64,000 bases of DNA from Silene latifolia (Eukaryota > Streptophyta > Magnoliopsida > Caryophyllales > Caryophyllaceae): positions 14,197,541 through 14,261,540 of the forward strand of contig NC_133537.1 of NCBI RefSeq assembly GCF_048544455.1, in the 5' to 3' direction. Within the stretch, counting starts at the first letter, position 1. The number at the start of each line of letters is the position of its first letter. The translations under genes and the position numbers were made by a program. The notes beneath the pieces are model-generated. The model had not been told where the DNA came from. It was given only the letters and a program-made list of their open reading frames with translations, and did not search any database. Positions 1-9,886 of the stretch are shown here, one piece after another.

Positions 1-2693
1 AGAAGAGCTTGGTTAAAGCAACCAATATTTCGAAGTCCAAGACCCCCTTCACCCACGGGCCTACTAAGGAAGTCTTTACTACACCAATGAATAGACTTAT
101 TATTTCTAGTTCCACTCCGCCAAAAATGCACCATCAAGGACTGAAGTTTTGATGTTACACTTACCGGTATACGAAATACCGATAGAGAGAAAAGAGATAG
201 TGAAGATAGAACAGAACGAATAAGAGTCAATTTACCAGCCGAAGAGAGAAGAATGTTATTCCAGGAGGAGAGTCTTCGTTTAGTCTTGTCAATAAGGAAT
301 TTAAAAAATTCCCTTTTAGAAGACCCAATACTCGTAGGAAGGCCAAGATAGTTGCCAAGGTCATGCTTAGGAGAAAATTTAAACTCAGTCAAGCACTTCT
401 TGACCGTCATAAGTGAGCAATTTGGACTGAAAAGAATAGAGGACTTATCTTTATTAAGGCATTGCCCAGAGGCAGCACAGTATTCATCGATAATGTTCAT
501 AAGAAAATCCAAATTCCCGAAGTCACCACGGATAAAGAAGAGTGAATCATCAGCAAACAATAAATGGGAGATTTCCGGCCCGGTCTTGCAAATTTTGATA
601 CCTTTTATAAGATGGCAATCCTGGGCATAGAGAATCATTTGAGATAGGACTTCCGTGCAAAGCGCGAAAATATAAGGGGATAAAGGATCACCTTGCCTAA
701 TCCCACAACCGGGATTAACTGTTCCCATAGGAGCACCATTTATCAGAATTTCGTAAGAAACAGATTCAATAGTACTCATAATAAGCTGAACCATAGAGCC
801 TGGCAAATTTAAGTAAGAGAGCACCCCTCTTATGAAGTTCCAGTTTAATCTATCATAGGCTTTACTCATGTCATCCTTAAAAGCCATCATACCCATCTTA
901 CCATATCTCCCACGATTTATGGCGTGAAGAATTTCTTGGGCAATGACAATATTATCTGCAATACTTCTATTAGGGACAAAAGCGCTTTGAAAAGGACTAA
1001 CAAGATCATCCATAACCCCTTTTAATCTATTAGCAATACACTTTGTGACAACTTTCATAATAACATTGCAGAGGCTAATCGGCCGAAAATCCCCAACTCT
1101 CTCCGGGCAATCATTTTTCGGAATAAGAACAATAAAGGTTTTATTGAAATCCTTAAGCACAGTACCGGAATTTAGGATATTGAGAGCTCCTTTAATAACA
1201 TCATTCTTCACAATGGCCCAGTACTTTTGGTAAAAAGCTGTCGGGATACCGTCAGGACCCGAGGATTTTAGAGGTCCCAATTGGAACACAGCCGCACGGA
1301 CTTCATTTTTCGAAAAATCACGACCCAATTTGGCTCTCTCCTCCATACCCACTTTGTGCTTAAGATTATTAAATAAGTAACCAAACTTATTTAAGTAATC
1401 TTCAAAGCACTCGGGTTCCGAATCAGAATTAAAGATAGTGGAGAAATGTTTATGAAACAAACCACCAATCTCCTTCATATCAAAAGTCCATTCATTAGAC
1501 TCCTTCTTAATGCCTAAGATAAGATTAGCACCAGATCGTCCTTTAACCCAACTGAAAAAATACTTCGTGCACGTGTCACCCTCACAATTCCATTTCAATT
1601 TGGTACGTTGACGCCAATAGGTGCCAGCAGCAAGGGAGAATTCCATAAGCTTTTTGTGGCATGATTCGTAGTTAACAGAATCACCACCATTCTCAATATC
1701 CAAAAGATAGGACTCAAGATCCTGATCAAATTCGCTTCACTTTAGTCCCCATTCGTCCTTTTTGTTACAGGCCCAAACTCTGAAAGCATTATTAATACGA
1801 CGAAGTTTTGCCAAAAGAACATGAGAAGCATCACCCATAGCTTTTCTTTCCCAACTTTCTTTAACCAGACCACTGCATTCAGCATGATCAAAGCACCAAG
1901 ACTCTAACCTATACACTTTCTTCTTGGTAATCAGAACCATATTTGTATCAAGGATTAAAGGTGCGTAATCCGAAATTTGAATAGGTAAGTGTTTGATAAA
2001 AGTATTTGGGAAAAGAGAAAGCCAATCACTGGAAGCAAATCCCTTATCAATTCTTTCGTATATTCTATGTGGACCATCCCTATTATTGCAGGTCCCTTAA
2101 AGGGAATATCCATCAGACAATGAGAATTCTTCCAATATGAGAATAAGTTTGCTCCTCTAATCAATTTATCACTGCCACCTAACTTATCAGAAGCGAACTC
2201 AACTTGGTTGAAATCACCTATAAGCAAGAAGGGTTTGTCAAGGGAACTAAGATGATGAGTAAAATTTTCCCAAACAGGACCCCTCTTAGAATGATCGGGT
2301 TCACCATAGACACAGCACAAATACCACATGCTACCCTTACACTGATTCACCAAGAGAATAATAAGATTACAGCTGATAAAAACACATTCTAATTTGCAGC
2401 TACTTTTCCAGCCGACCCAGAGCCCCCCTTTTAATCCATCAGCATCACATCCAACAGACTGAAGGAAACCCATATATAGGTCGCAGAAGAACATCAACTG
2501 AAAGTACATCACACTTAGTTTCAGAAAGGAAGACGAAATCTAAATTATTATGAAAAGACCTACAAATTGCTCTAATTTTAGGAACAGCAGGGGCAAACGG
2601 GTCCTTAAGACCCCTGCAATTCCAATACAAACCTTTCATGGGGAACAATGGGGTTGAGACCACCGCATCCTGGCCACCCAACAACATTGTCAC
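1..2693 (-). pseudogene. L1-type LINE ORF2 (endonuclease and reverse transcriptase), cut by the window edge
   Basis: ORF2 of a plant L1-like non-LTR retrotransposon, read right to left. The N-terminus near 2655 reads GLYWNCRGL, followed by FLSETK and, near 2200, LLIGDFNQV; these are the motifs of the apurinic-type endonuclease that nicks target DNA. The reverse transcriptase spans about 1330 to 200 and shows SSGPDGIPTAFYQKYW, GIRQGDPLSPYIF (near 690) and the catalytic FADDSLFF (near 550). The endonuclease part is split: the frame shifts near 2455 and shifts back near 2085, and a TGA replaces an expected Trp codon near 1737. From there the frame stays open to the window edge, so the RT half is well preserved. 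The C-terminal part lies outside the window. The element cannot be autonomous as it stands but decay is modest. Confidence 0.9.
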
Positions 2694-4200
2694 ACCCCGA
2701 CTTCACCCTACCAAGAACATCTCATACGCAAACCCCAACACCCGAAAAACACCCGTAAACTGACTCAAGCAGGAGCACCAACTTCGAACCATCCAACCCA
2801 ACCAAGGCACCTAAAACAAGACCACTCAGAGTACAAAAGAGCCACTACAACCAGACTTGCCATTCCGAAAAGAAGGACTCGACGACCACCATGACAACCA
2901 GCACAGAAACCAAACCGAACCACCACCAGCAACCACACACACCAAACCGACCAAACTAACGAGTCTCGAAACTCAAAAGACACAGAAACAACTAGGACCC
3001 ACTTGGAAGCAGCATGAGAAGGAGCAAGAGATGAAGACCCATCAACAAGACAACAAGATGTACCAAGACACCACGTGGACACCCGAATCACCAGAGGATA
3101 CTTCCCAGGACCACCGTCAAAACAAACAAACCGACCAAACAAACGGACGACACAGTTCAACCCAAGGGAGAGAGAAGAGGGGACGAAAGGTGGGGGAAAT
3201 GGGGGGATCACCTTATCAGACCCAAAAGACATCCGCTTGGGAGACCAACAGAACCAACAAAAGAGAAAGCTTCATCAACAGGACAAACAAACCAGGGATG
3301 GGGGGGAATGGGGGGATCACCCCTGGAATGAGAACGAAAAGCGACGGTGACAGGACAAGGTACCGGAGGAAACGGCCAAAACACTCTTAAACTTTAAACA
3401 AATCGTGGCATAACCATCTTTAAAGATGAATACCAAACGAAACCTCACTTAAAGTAACACCAATGCTTTAAAAGCAAAAACAAGAACAATAATTAATACG
3501 ATTGACACAATAATTAGTGAAACTTGTAACATGGATCATATCACCGCGCCTTGATGCTGCCCCGGTTAAACTAGCTGGTCAAAAACCTTGTGTAAAACTC
3601 ATTTTTTGGTTCATTGATTATGGAGGGCAAATCTGCCGCCAAAGAGGAGCAATAAACATGACCGTCGGAGAAACGAAACGACGAAGAAAGAGCTTCTTAA
3701 AACGCAAAATTCAGGCTGGTTAGCAGAAGGAACCAAAGACATACGAAAAATTATCGAATCGAACCAACCAATGACCCACAAAAGACGAGTCAAAAAATCA
3801 ACCCGAAAAAGACGAATCACAACTTCAAATCGGAAAAGGGGATAGCCAGAGAACCGGTAATAATCAATAGAGAACGAAAAACAGGCCGCCATCGGAGATA
3901 GGCCAAGCCTGACCCGTCCCCGGCGACATATCAACGACGAAAGAACAGCCAAAGGAAGGGGGGATGCGGGAAAATAAAACTGAAAATAGGGGATTTTGGG
4001 GTATGAGATGTGACGAATCGCCGGGGATAGGCCAAGGGACCAACCTATCTCCGGCGATTAGGTAGGGGAAGCAGAAGGAGGGCTAGTGTGGATGGTGGAG
4101 GCGGCGGAGCAGCGAGAATTAAATTAGGGTTGTTGAATTGGGGGTTTTTATCGCTTTCTCCCTCTTCGTGCAGCTCGATGTCTAGGACTCTTCCCTTACA
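2694..4200 (-). mobile_element. Probable 5' part of the same LINE (ORF1 and 5' UTR region, degraded)
   Basis: The 1.5 kb upstream of LINE ORF2 should hold ORF1 and the 5' UTR. I see no recognisable nucleic-acid-binding or zinc-knuckle ORF1 on the minus strand. The minus strand is T/G-rich, which creates a long Thr/Gln-rich open frame on the plus strand (2857-3390) that I regard as an artefact. The segment near 4080-4190, read on the minus strand, is CT-rich with a Ala/Pro-type CCGCCGCCTCC stretch, like a plant LINE 5' UTR. The exact 5' end is not clear; it lies before the MITE target duplication at 4207. A short phrase (ggggggatcacc) occurs twice, near 3201 and 3312. Confidence 0.45.
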
Positions 4201-4215
4201 TTTAGATAATTATTA

Positions 4216-4839
4216 GAGTTTTTTGTCAGAAGGTACCTAACATTTAGGCCACTTTGCATTGAGGTACCTAACATTATTTTTTTTTGCCCAAATGTACCTT
4301 AAGTTTATGATTCACTTGCTAAGAAGTACCAATTGACAATTTCTGTTAAAAAAAACTTAACTTTAAGGCTTGACAAGACGGAAAACCTGAATTTGTTTGC
4401 TTCTCTCCTTAATCCCTTTCTTAAAAACTATTAATAATCATATAATTTAACCTATTTATCTCATCTCTAATCATGTTTAATATATTTACTCCCCCACTTC
4501 ACCACCTTTTCTCTCCGCTTCATCTCCTATTCTGACCACCTTATCTCATTCCTCACCTTAAATGAAGTGCAATTATACGATTTGAATGAAAAAACATGGT
4601 TTTTGTTAGGTCAAGACGGAATTTTGACTTTTTTTTTAACGAAAAACATTAGTTGGTACTTGTTAACAAAGGATATATAAACTTTGTCAAGAAACCATCT
4701 CAACCAAAAGCTTAAGCTGATGGTTGAAGTTTCTTGATTCGTTTTATATTCTAACAGGTACCTTTGGGCAAAAAAATTAATGTTAGGTACCTGCGCGCAA
4801 AGTGGCATAAATGTTAGATACTTTTTGACAAAAAAACTC
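4216..4839. mobile_element. MULE-type MITE, 624 bp
   Basis: Two terminal inverted repeats of about 100 bp face each other: the left arm starts gagttttttgtcagaagg and the right arm ends ctttttgacaaaaaaactc. Both contain the phrases ggtacctaacatt and ccactttgc. The element is flanked by a perfect 9-bp direct repeat, taattatta, at 4207-4215 and 4840-4848. A 9-bp target duplication with long inverted repeats is the signature of Mutator-like elements. No coding capacity is seen inside, so this is a non-autonomous copy. The middle (4320-4740) is AT-rich. Confidence 0.85.
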
Positions 4840-4848
4840 TAATTATTA

Positions 4849-5142
4849 CAAGCATTCACTGTTGTGCTTTAATTATGATATTGACCCCCCAAACTCCTAA
4901 TCCAACCAAAGTCCTTCACAAAATCAAACACCAACTAAATCAAAGTAATAAACAGTTAGGAATAGAATCACATCTTGTAAGACAGTAACTGACCCATTCA
5001 TCAATAGCAAGTCCTTCACCAATGTTCTCTACGGGTTCCTTTCGTGATTCGAGCTCAGCTCCTGCCTCAGCCAATCGATGGTTTAATTTGTCAAGAGCCT
5101 ACACACACAGGCAGTTCTTACTTTGTTATTCGGTGTGTCTTT
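4849..5142. other. Intergenic, nothing recognised
   Basis: AT-rich intergenic sequence between the MITE and the SINE. I see no gene, RNA or repeat signature in it. Confidence 0.5.
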
Positions 5143-5159
5143 TGGAAGAGTGCAATTTT

Positions 5160-5652
5160 TTTTGAAGGGAAAAACCCGAAGGCATTACTCGTTAGAGCAT
5201 CCACAATAGAGAGGATTGAGCATCCTCTTAACCCTCTCTCTCTTCTAAAAGTACATCCTCTCTATTGTGAGGCATAAGTTACATGTCCTTTTAGCAATAG
5301 GAAGATGGTTACTTCGAGGAAAGTAAACATTGGCCCTAGTGCCCACTAACCAACCATTATTTTCTTTGTGTCTAATAATTTATTTATTTATCAAAAATGA
5401 GATTATTTAAAGTAAGATTAACAATTTAAGAGGATTCTCTCTATTGTGGTAAGAAAACTAGAGGAGTTAAAAGAAGAGGATGATAATAATGAAAAATAAG
5501 ATAAATGAAAAGATATTGAGGTGTCATAAAAATAGAGGGTTAGTGAAAAAATAAGAGGAAGGTAACCTCCTCGCCATGATTTGAGCCCATGACCTTTGGT
5601 CAAGGTGATGGTTGAGGCCCAACTATTATAAATATTCCTATTACGCAGATGG
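5160..5652 (-). mobile_element. tRNA-derived SINE, minus strand, interrupted by a MITE fragment
   Basis: A perfect 17-bp direct repeat, tggaagagtgcaatttt, sits at 5143-5159 and 5653-5669. The left copy is followed directly by a T run, i.e. the poly-A tail of a minus-strand element. The minus-strand 5' end (5652 to about 5570) carries sequences resembling the pol III internal boxes: tgggcctcaacca (A box) and gggctcaaatc (B box), about 35 nt apart. Long target duplication, A tail and split tRNA-like promoter together define a SINE. At nearly 500 bp it is long for the class, because a MITE-like segment (5195 to about 5560) lies inside it. Confidence 0.7.
5195..5561. mobile_element. Tourist-related MITE fragment inside the SINE
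   Basis: The left end gagcatccacaatagagagg, preceded by tta, matches the form of the Tourist-like MITE termini at 37759, 39091 and 39875 (gagcatc-gcaaa). The phrase tctctattgtg recurs at about 5262 and 5445 inside the segment. No matching right terminus is found; the right boundary near 5561 is a guess based on where SINE-like sequence resumes. Treat it as a degraded or deleted copy of a related family. Confidence 0.4.
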
Positions 5653-5669
5653 TGGAAGAGTGCAATTTT

Positions 5670-6139
5670 AAACAACCATGAAAAAAATCGTGAAAATATC
5701 AACAGAAGCAGCTATAATACACAGGACTTACAGTCCTTGGACATTCGACATCTGGAAAAATACTCCGCAACACATAGTATCTGCTCTACAGCTACTTGAT
5801 CCTTCTACTCATCAAACTGTACAGAACAGGCACACCAAAAGTCTTTGATATGTTGTTCAGAATGCACTCATTGTACATATCAGTGATTAGAAACAACACT
5901 TCAGAGAGAAACATAAGGCAATTGAGTGGGTAAAATGCAAGAGGGGATAATTAATTAAAACTCCCTTTCCTTAGTCAGGCAGTCTAAGTACAGCTACTTC
6001 ATCCTTCTATTCAAGAAGCTCGATATACAACTGAATATGACTTTCGGAACAAATAAACAGAACATGTTAATTGGTGTCATGATGAAGCAGAGTAAACTAT
6101 CGCAGTGCACAACTGCAAAGAAATCCGCAATTTGTCAAG
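5670..6139. other. Intergenic, nothing recognised
   Basis: AT-rich sequence. A short phrase (acagctacttsatccttcta) occurs twice, near 5788 and 5991. No gene or element is seen. Confidence 0.5.
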
Positions 6140-6870
6140 ATTTAAAGACAATAGACACCATTTCAGGGACATTTCCTCTGTCCTTTTAACAAATTATTAT
6201 TAATGCAAATATCACATATACAGTATACAGACCTAGGCGGAGAAGTAGCTTACCAACTGCAGTTAAGTGATATTCAAAGAAATACTACAGATTTACAGAA
6301 ACAAGTTGATATAAAAAACATCAAATAACCAGAATGGACGATAACCAAAACCAACAACTCCGGTTTCACAATCTTACTGTTTGAAAAGAAAAACAATATC
6401 CGACAATCGGAAAACTACGGAAATTCAGGAGAGTAGATTGCTTAAAGCCTTAGATATCCATTATCTGCATTCTTGCGATCTGCCGCAGGCTTCTCTATGA
6501 GCTTCTTAAAGTTCTGACTCAGGCAAGTCAATAGCTTATTAATACAGAAATCATTATTGATCTTAAACCTGAATCGAAGTAACACAATAACCATACTCGT
6601 ACAGAACTATTCTAGGCTCATACCGCAGTACTACCTCGATTTCAATCAATTGCAGTAGGTGCTCAAATAGCCGATAACAGTAAAAGAGAGTATACAATGT
6701 CACTGGCAAAACACATGCCTTTATCAGTGAGAGGCCCTGATACAGTGAAGGTATTTTACATAAAACTTCATAATCCGACCACCATGATCACAAAAACAAA
6801 CACCAGCTGAATTAATCTTAACAAATGTAAGAGCTAGTAAACGTAGTAACAGCCTTAGTCCCCTTAGCCT
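6140..6870. repeat. Left copy of an old tandem duplication of the H2B 3' flank
   Basis: This segment aligns in the same order and orientation with about 7485-8316. Shared stretches include ttaccaactgcagttaagtg (6251 and 7584), the block around tacagatttacagaaaca (6288 and 7632), ctcaggcaagt (6518 and 7842) and taacagtaaaagag with tgtcactggcaaaac (6674 and 7996). The offset grows from about 1340 to 1450 bases, so both copies have gathered indels. The left copy ends in a remnant of the H2B 3' coding end. Confidence 0.75.
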
Positions 6871-6872
6871 AT
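6827..6872 (-). pseudogene. Histone H2B 3'-end stub (truncated duplicate)
   Basis: About 45 bases here match the last codons of the intact H2B gene and its stop region (8275-8316): the plus-strand phrase gtaacagccttagtcccctt near 6847 corresponds to gtaacagccttagtcccttc at 8295. The match to codons for [11 protein letters not shown] includes one changed base near the end and stops soon after. Everything upstream of this (histone fold and tail) is missing, so the copy is a non-functional relic of the tandem duplication that includes its 3' flank. A 74-residue open frame across it has no histone features. Confidence 0.75.
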
Positions 6873-6998
6873 GCAGAGAGTTCCCACGACACGATATGAA
6901 TAAGCTGCAGGAAATCCTTGAAAGCTTCACTAACCAAGTGCTTGTCACCAGCCCACAGAATACAAACGACGACAGCTAAAACACATCAAAGTTGCTTC

Positions 6999-7069
6999 AC
7001 TGCATTACATTGAAATAAACATTCTTCATCGAATCACTTGCTGAAGTGTTTATTTCAATGTAATGCAGT
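6999..7069. repeat. Perfect 22-bp inverted repeat (hairpin) with a 27-nt loop
   Basis: The left arm (6999-7020) starts actgcattacattg and the right arm (7048-7069) is its exact reverse complement. The loop contains ttcttca and tgaagt, which could extend the stem weakly. It lies in the non-duplicated spacer between the two copies of the H2B-flank duplication. It may be a tiny fold-back element or, if transcribed, a small-RNA precursor-like hairpin; no further evidence supports either. Confidence 0.8.
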
Positions 7070-7484
7070 CATACACTGGTTCTGCGTCCTTACCCTAAAA
7101 TAATACCCTCACTAATCCAGCTTTTAAACCATTAGTAGCCTTGAGGCTTGAGCAACACATTGCAAGGTTAACAACTTATGAGACACCTATTTCTATGAAA
7201 CAACTAGTTGAACCAAAAATCTACCCTCAGTAAATGCTAGAAGTATTAATCCACATTCCTTCAGTACTGAACTATGGAAAACCCGCACCTAAACAACTAA
7301 TTGCACAAGCGAAAACCTAAATACTAGCTTAATCTTCGACGATTGCTACCACATAGCATCAAACTACCTAACTTACGACTACAACATCATCATAAACAGC
7401 TATGAAACACTATTCACAGTATAGTACAACACATGCAGAAATTATACTCCACGAAACACTAGAGAATTAATGCAAATCACAAAT

Positions 7485-8274
7485 GCAAAGACATCCACGC
7501 CATTTCAGGTACATAGTCCATCCGTCCTTGTAACAAACTATTAATGCAAATCTCACATATACAAACGTAGTCAGCGACATGACTTACCAACTGCAGTTAA
7601 GTGCTGTCAAAGCTGCTGAAATAGCAAAACATTACAGATTTACAGAAACAATATGCTAAAAGAAATATCATCAAATAACCAAAATCGAGAGTAAGCAATA
7701 CAAACAACTCCGTCTCATAATCACAATCGTCCTGTCCGAAAGGAAACACAATTTTGTCGCGACAATCAGAAAATACAGACATTCAGGTAAGTAGCCATTA
7801 TCAGCATTCTCACAATCTGCTACAAGCTTTTCAAAGTTCTTACTCAGGCAAGTGAACAGATTGAAAATACAGAAATCATTGTGAACCTAAAACAGTAAAA
7901 CCCAAATCAATCTAAAACAGAATTGTTCTATCACCTCATACTGCAGTATAATACTTGAATTTCAATCAACCGCAGCAAGTGTTCAAACAGGCAATAACAG
8001 TAAAAGAGCATACAGTGTCACTGGCAAAACAAGTCTATAAAATTAAGAGGCTATAATACAGCAAAATTCTTTGAGACGGATATTTGGATCAAGGATAAAC
8101 AAATTAGTTGAACAAAGGAACTATAATTTAACAATCAATTTAAAACAAACTGATTACCATTCATTCATTCATAGATCAGGTCTAATTACATAAACATCAT
8201 AAGCATAACATCATAATCGAACCGCGACAACAACAAAACGAAACATCAACTAAACCAAACCCTAATTAGCAAAT
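7485..8274. repeat. Right copy of the tandem duplication; 3' flank of H2B
   Basis: This is the partner of 6140-6870, lying directly downstream of the H2B stop codon on the minus strand. Its H2B-proximal part should contain the 3' UTR and polyadenylation region. No other gene is visible. Confidence 0.7.
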
Positions 8275-8715
8275 CTAAGAGCTAGTAAACTTAGTAACAG
8301 CCTTAGTCCCTTCGGAAACAGCATGCTTAGCCAACTCCCCAGGCAACACCAACCTCACAGCAGTCTGAATCTCCCTGGAAGTAATAGTCGGCTTCTTGTT
8401 GTACCTGGCAAGCTTAGAAGATTCCTGAGCAAGCTTCTCGAAGATGTCGTTGATGAAGCTGTTCATGATGCTCATCGCCTTGCTTGAGATTCCGATATCA
8501 GGATGAACTTGCTTCAGAACCTTAAAGATGTAGATCTTGTAGGTTTCAACACTCTTCTTGTTTCTCTTCTTCTTCTTGTCACCAGCTGCTGCTCCGGCTT
8601 CCTTTGGGAGTTTCTTTCCGGCTTTCGGCTTCTTCTCAGCTGGGGCCTTCTCCGCTGCGACGGATTTCTCCGCTGGCTTCTTCTCCGCCGGTTTTTTGTC
8701 GGTTTTTGGTGCCAT
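8275..8715 (-). CDS. H2B: Histone H2B, 146 aa
   Basis: Core nucleosome histone H2B, which pairs with H2A in chromatin. It is a single uninterrupted exon, as usual for replication-dependent plant histones. Residues 1 to about 55 form a Lys/Ala/Pro-rich tail with repeated PAEKK units typical of plants, starting [13 protein letters not shown]. The histone fold follows from about residue 56 ([19 protein letters not shown]) through [20 protein letters not shown] and [19 protein letters not shown]. The C-terminus AVTKFTSS holds the conserved Lys (residue 142) that is monoubiquitinated in plant H2B. Length is normal. The start is the first ATG after a TATA box about 100 bases upstream. The promoter elements listed separately support an active S-phase gene. 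Near-certain identification; no defects seen. Confidence 0.98.
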   Translation of the reverse strand: MAPKTDKKPAEKKPAEKSVAAEKAPAEKKPKAGKKLPKEAGAAAGDKKKKRNKKSVETYKIYIFKVLKQVHPDIGISSKAMSIMNSFINDIFEKLAQESSKLARYNKKPTITSREIQTAVRLVLPGELAKHAVSEGTKAVTKFTSS

Positions 8716-8816
8716 TGGAAACGAGAGTTTTCTGTGTGTGAAGTGTTTTTTGAGAGGGAAATAAATGAGAGTTGTTAATTGGGGTTGTTGTGAGGAGAAT
8801 GAAATGTGTGGGGTGG

Positions 8817-8825
8817 TATTTATAG
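8817..8825 (-). promoter_or_regulatory. TATA box of H2B
   Basis: The minus strand reads CTATAAATA, about 100 bases upstream of the H2B start codon, a normal distance for a short plant histone 5' leader. Confidence 0.85.
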
Positions 8826-8840
8826 GGAGGAGGAGAATGT

Positions 8841-8850
8841 TCTGATTGGA
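8841..8850 (-). promoter_or_regulatory. CCAAT box of H2B
   Basis: The minus strand reads TCCAATCAGA, lying between the TATA box and the histone type I element, in the usual order for plant histone promoters. Confidence 0.65.
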
Positions 8851-8863
8851 GGAAAGTGGATGG

Positions 8864-8881
8864 TGCGGATCGATGACGTGG
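8864..8881 (-). promoter_or_regulatory. Plant histone type I element (hexamer plus octamer)
   Basis: The minus strand reads CCACGTCATCGATCCGCA. This matches the known plant histone type I element, CCACGTCA-N-CGATCCGCG, at all but the last base. It joins the ACGTCA hexamer to the reverse octamer and is known to drive S-phase, meristem-linked expression of plant histone genes. It sits about 150 bases upstream of the H2B ATG. Confidence 0.85.
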
Positions 8882-9117
8882 AGTAAGAGAGCGTGTTTGT
8901 TCCCGTTGATTTAGGATTTGAAGGAGATGATCTAACGGATGGAAATTAAAAGTGATTGGCGAAGTTTTTTGGGGGTAAAGTAGTGATGGTTTTGTTGGTT
9001 TCAATTATTTGGGTTGAATGTTACGCGGGAATAATTGCGCTCTGTTTAAAAGTTAAAAAAATCTAGTACACATCAATTCCTAATGAGAATTCCATGTACA
9101 AGGGATACTCGAGTAAT
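8882..9117. other. Upstream flank of H2B, nothing further recognised
   Basis: Moderately AT-rich sequence between the histone promoter and the MULE-type MITE that begins just after 9118. No additional gene is seen. Confidence 0.5.
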
Positions 9118-9201
9118 GGTTTAAAATGGGCGAAAGTAGCAATTGACTCTCATAACTTTGTCTAATATTGAGATTAAGTCCCCTTCAATTTCAAATGGAG
9201 T

Positions 9202-9886
9202 TGTAGGCATTAAAATTTTATTTAAATGTCGAAAATACAGAAATTAATTAATTTGAGTTAATAATAAATAAATTACTCAATTTAATTATTTTTGTCCCTT
9301 TTAAATCAAATTTGGGTCATTTTGAGTTATTCGGGTCCAAACAGAAGTCAAATTGGGCTAAAATTGCAAACGGACCGAGAAATGGGCCCGCAACCCTAAG
9401 CCCAAGAAAGCCCGAACTTTTTCTATAAATAGAGCGAAGTTCATTCATTTCGAAGATAGAAAAACTCGAAGAAAAGAAAAGCTCTGGAATTCTCTCTGAA
9501 AATCTCGTGAAATTCAACGTAAGCAGTCAACAAGCACAACAAATTTGTGCCGCCTGCGCAAGAAAGCTCAAACATTCAAACTCGAATATTCAAACATTCA
9601 AACTCGAATATTCAAACATTCAAACATTCAAGAGAGACTCAAGTCGTACGACCCTCTCAAGAATACAAGTCAACGTCGCGCGTAGAGTGCATACACCCTC
9701 TACACGTGCACCCCCCGCAAAACGCACGCGCACCCCTTACGTGGATCGTGCACGCGTACCCTATTTGTTTAGTTAGAATCAGAGGATTATTAGAGATTGT
9801 ACACGAACTTTTCTGATATTAATAAAAACTCATTTTGTTTCCTTGTTTTGTATTTCAGTTATCGCCATACAAAATTTGTCGTTACA
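9202..9886 (+). repeat. 5' LTR of element A
   Basis: It begins TGTAGG and ends TTACA. A TATA motif (tctataaatag) lies near 9421. A short internal repeat of aaacattcaaactcgaatattc occurs near 9575-9630. Open frames of 66-89 residues within it are repeated exactly in the 3' LTR and are not genes. Confidence 0.95.

Noticed and set aside
2857-3390. A 177-residue Thr/Gln/Lys-rich open frame on the plus strand
   Set aside because: It is antisense to the LINE 5' region and reflects the T/G-rich composition of the other strand; no domain or start context supports it.
8503-9004. Open frames opposite to and upstream of H2B
   Set aside because: Those at 8503-8778 are antisense shadows of the Lys-rich H2B tail; that at 8636-9004 runs through the promoter in another frame.
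9507-9816. Two 89-residue frames in the LTR of element A
   Set aside because: They recur in the 3' LTR, overlap each other and have no domain; they lie in the LTR leader region.
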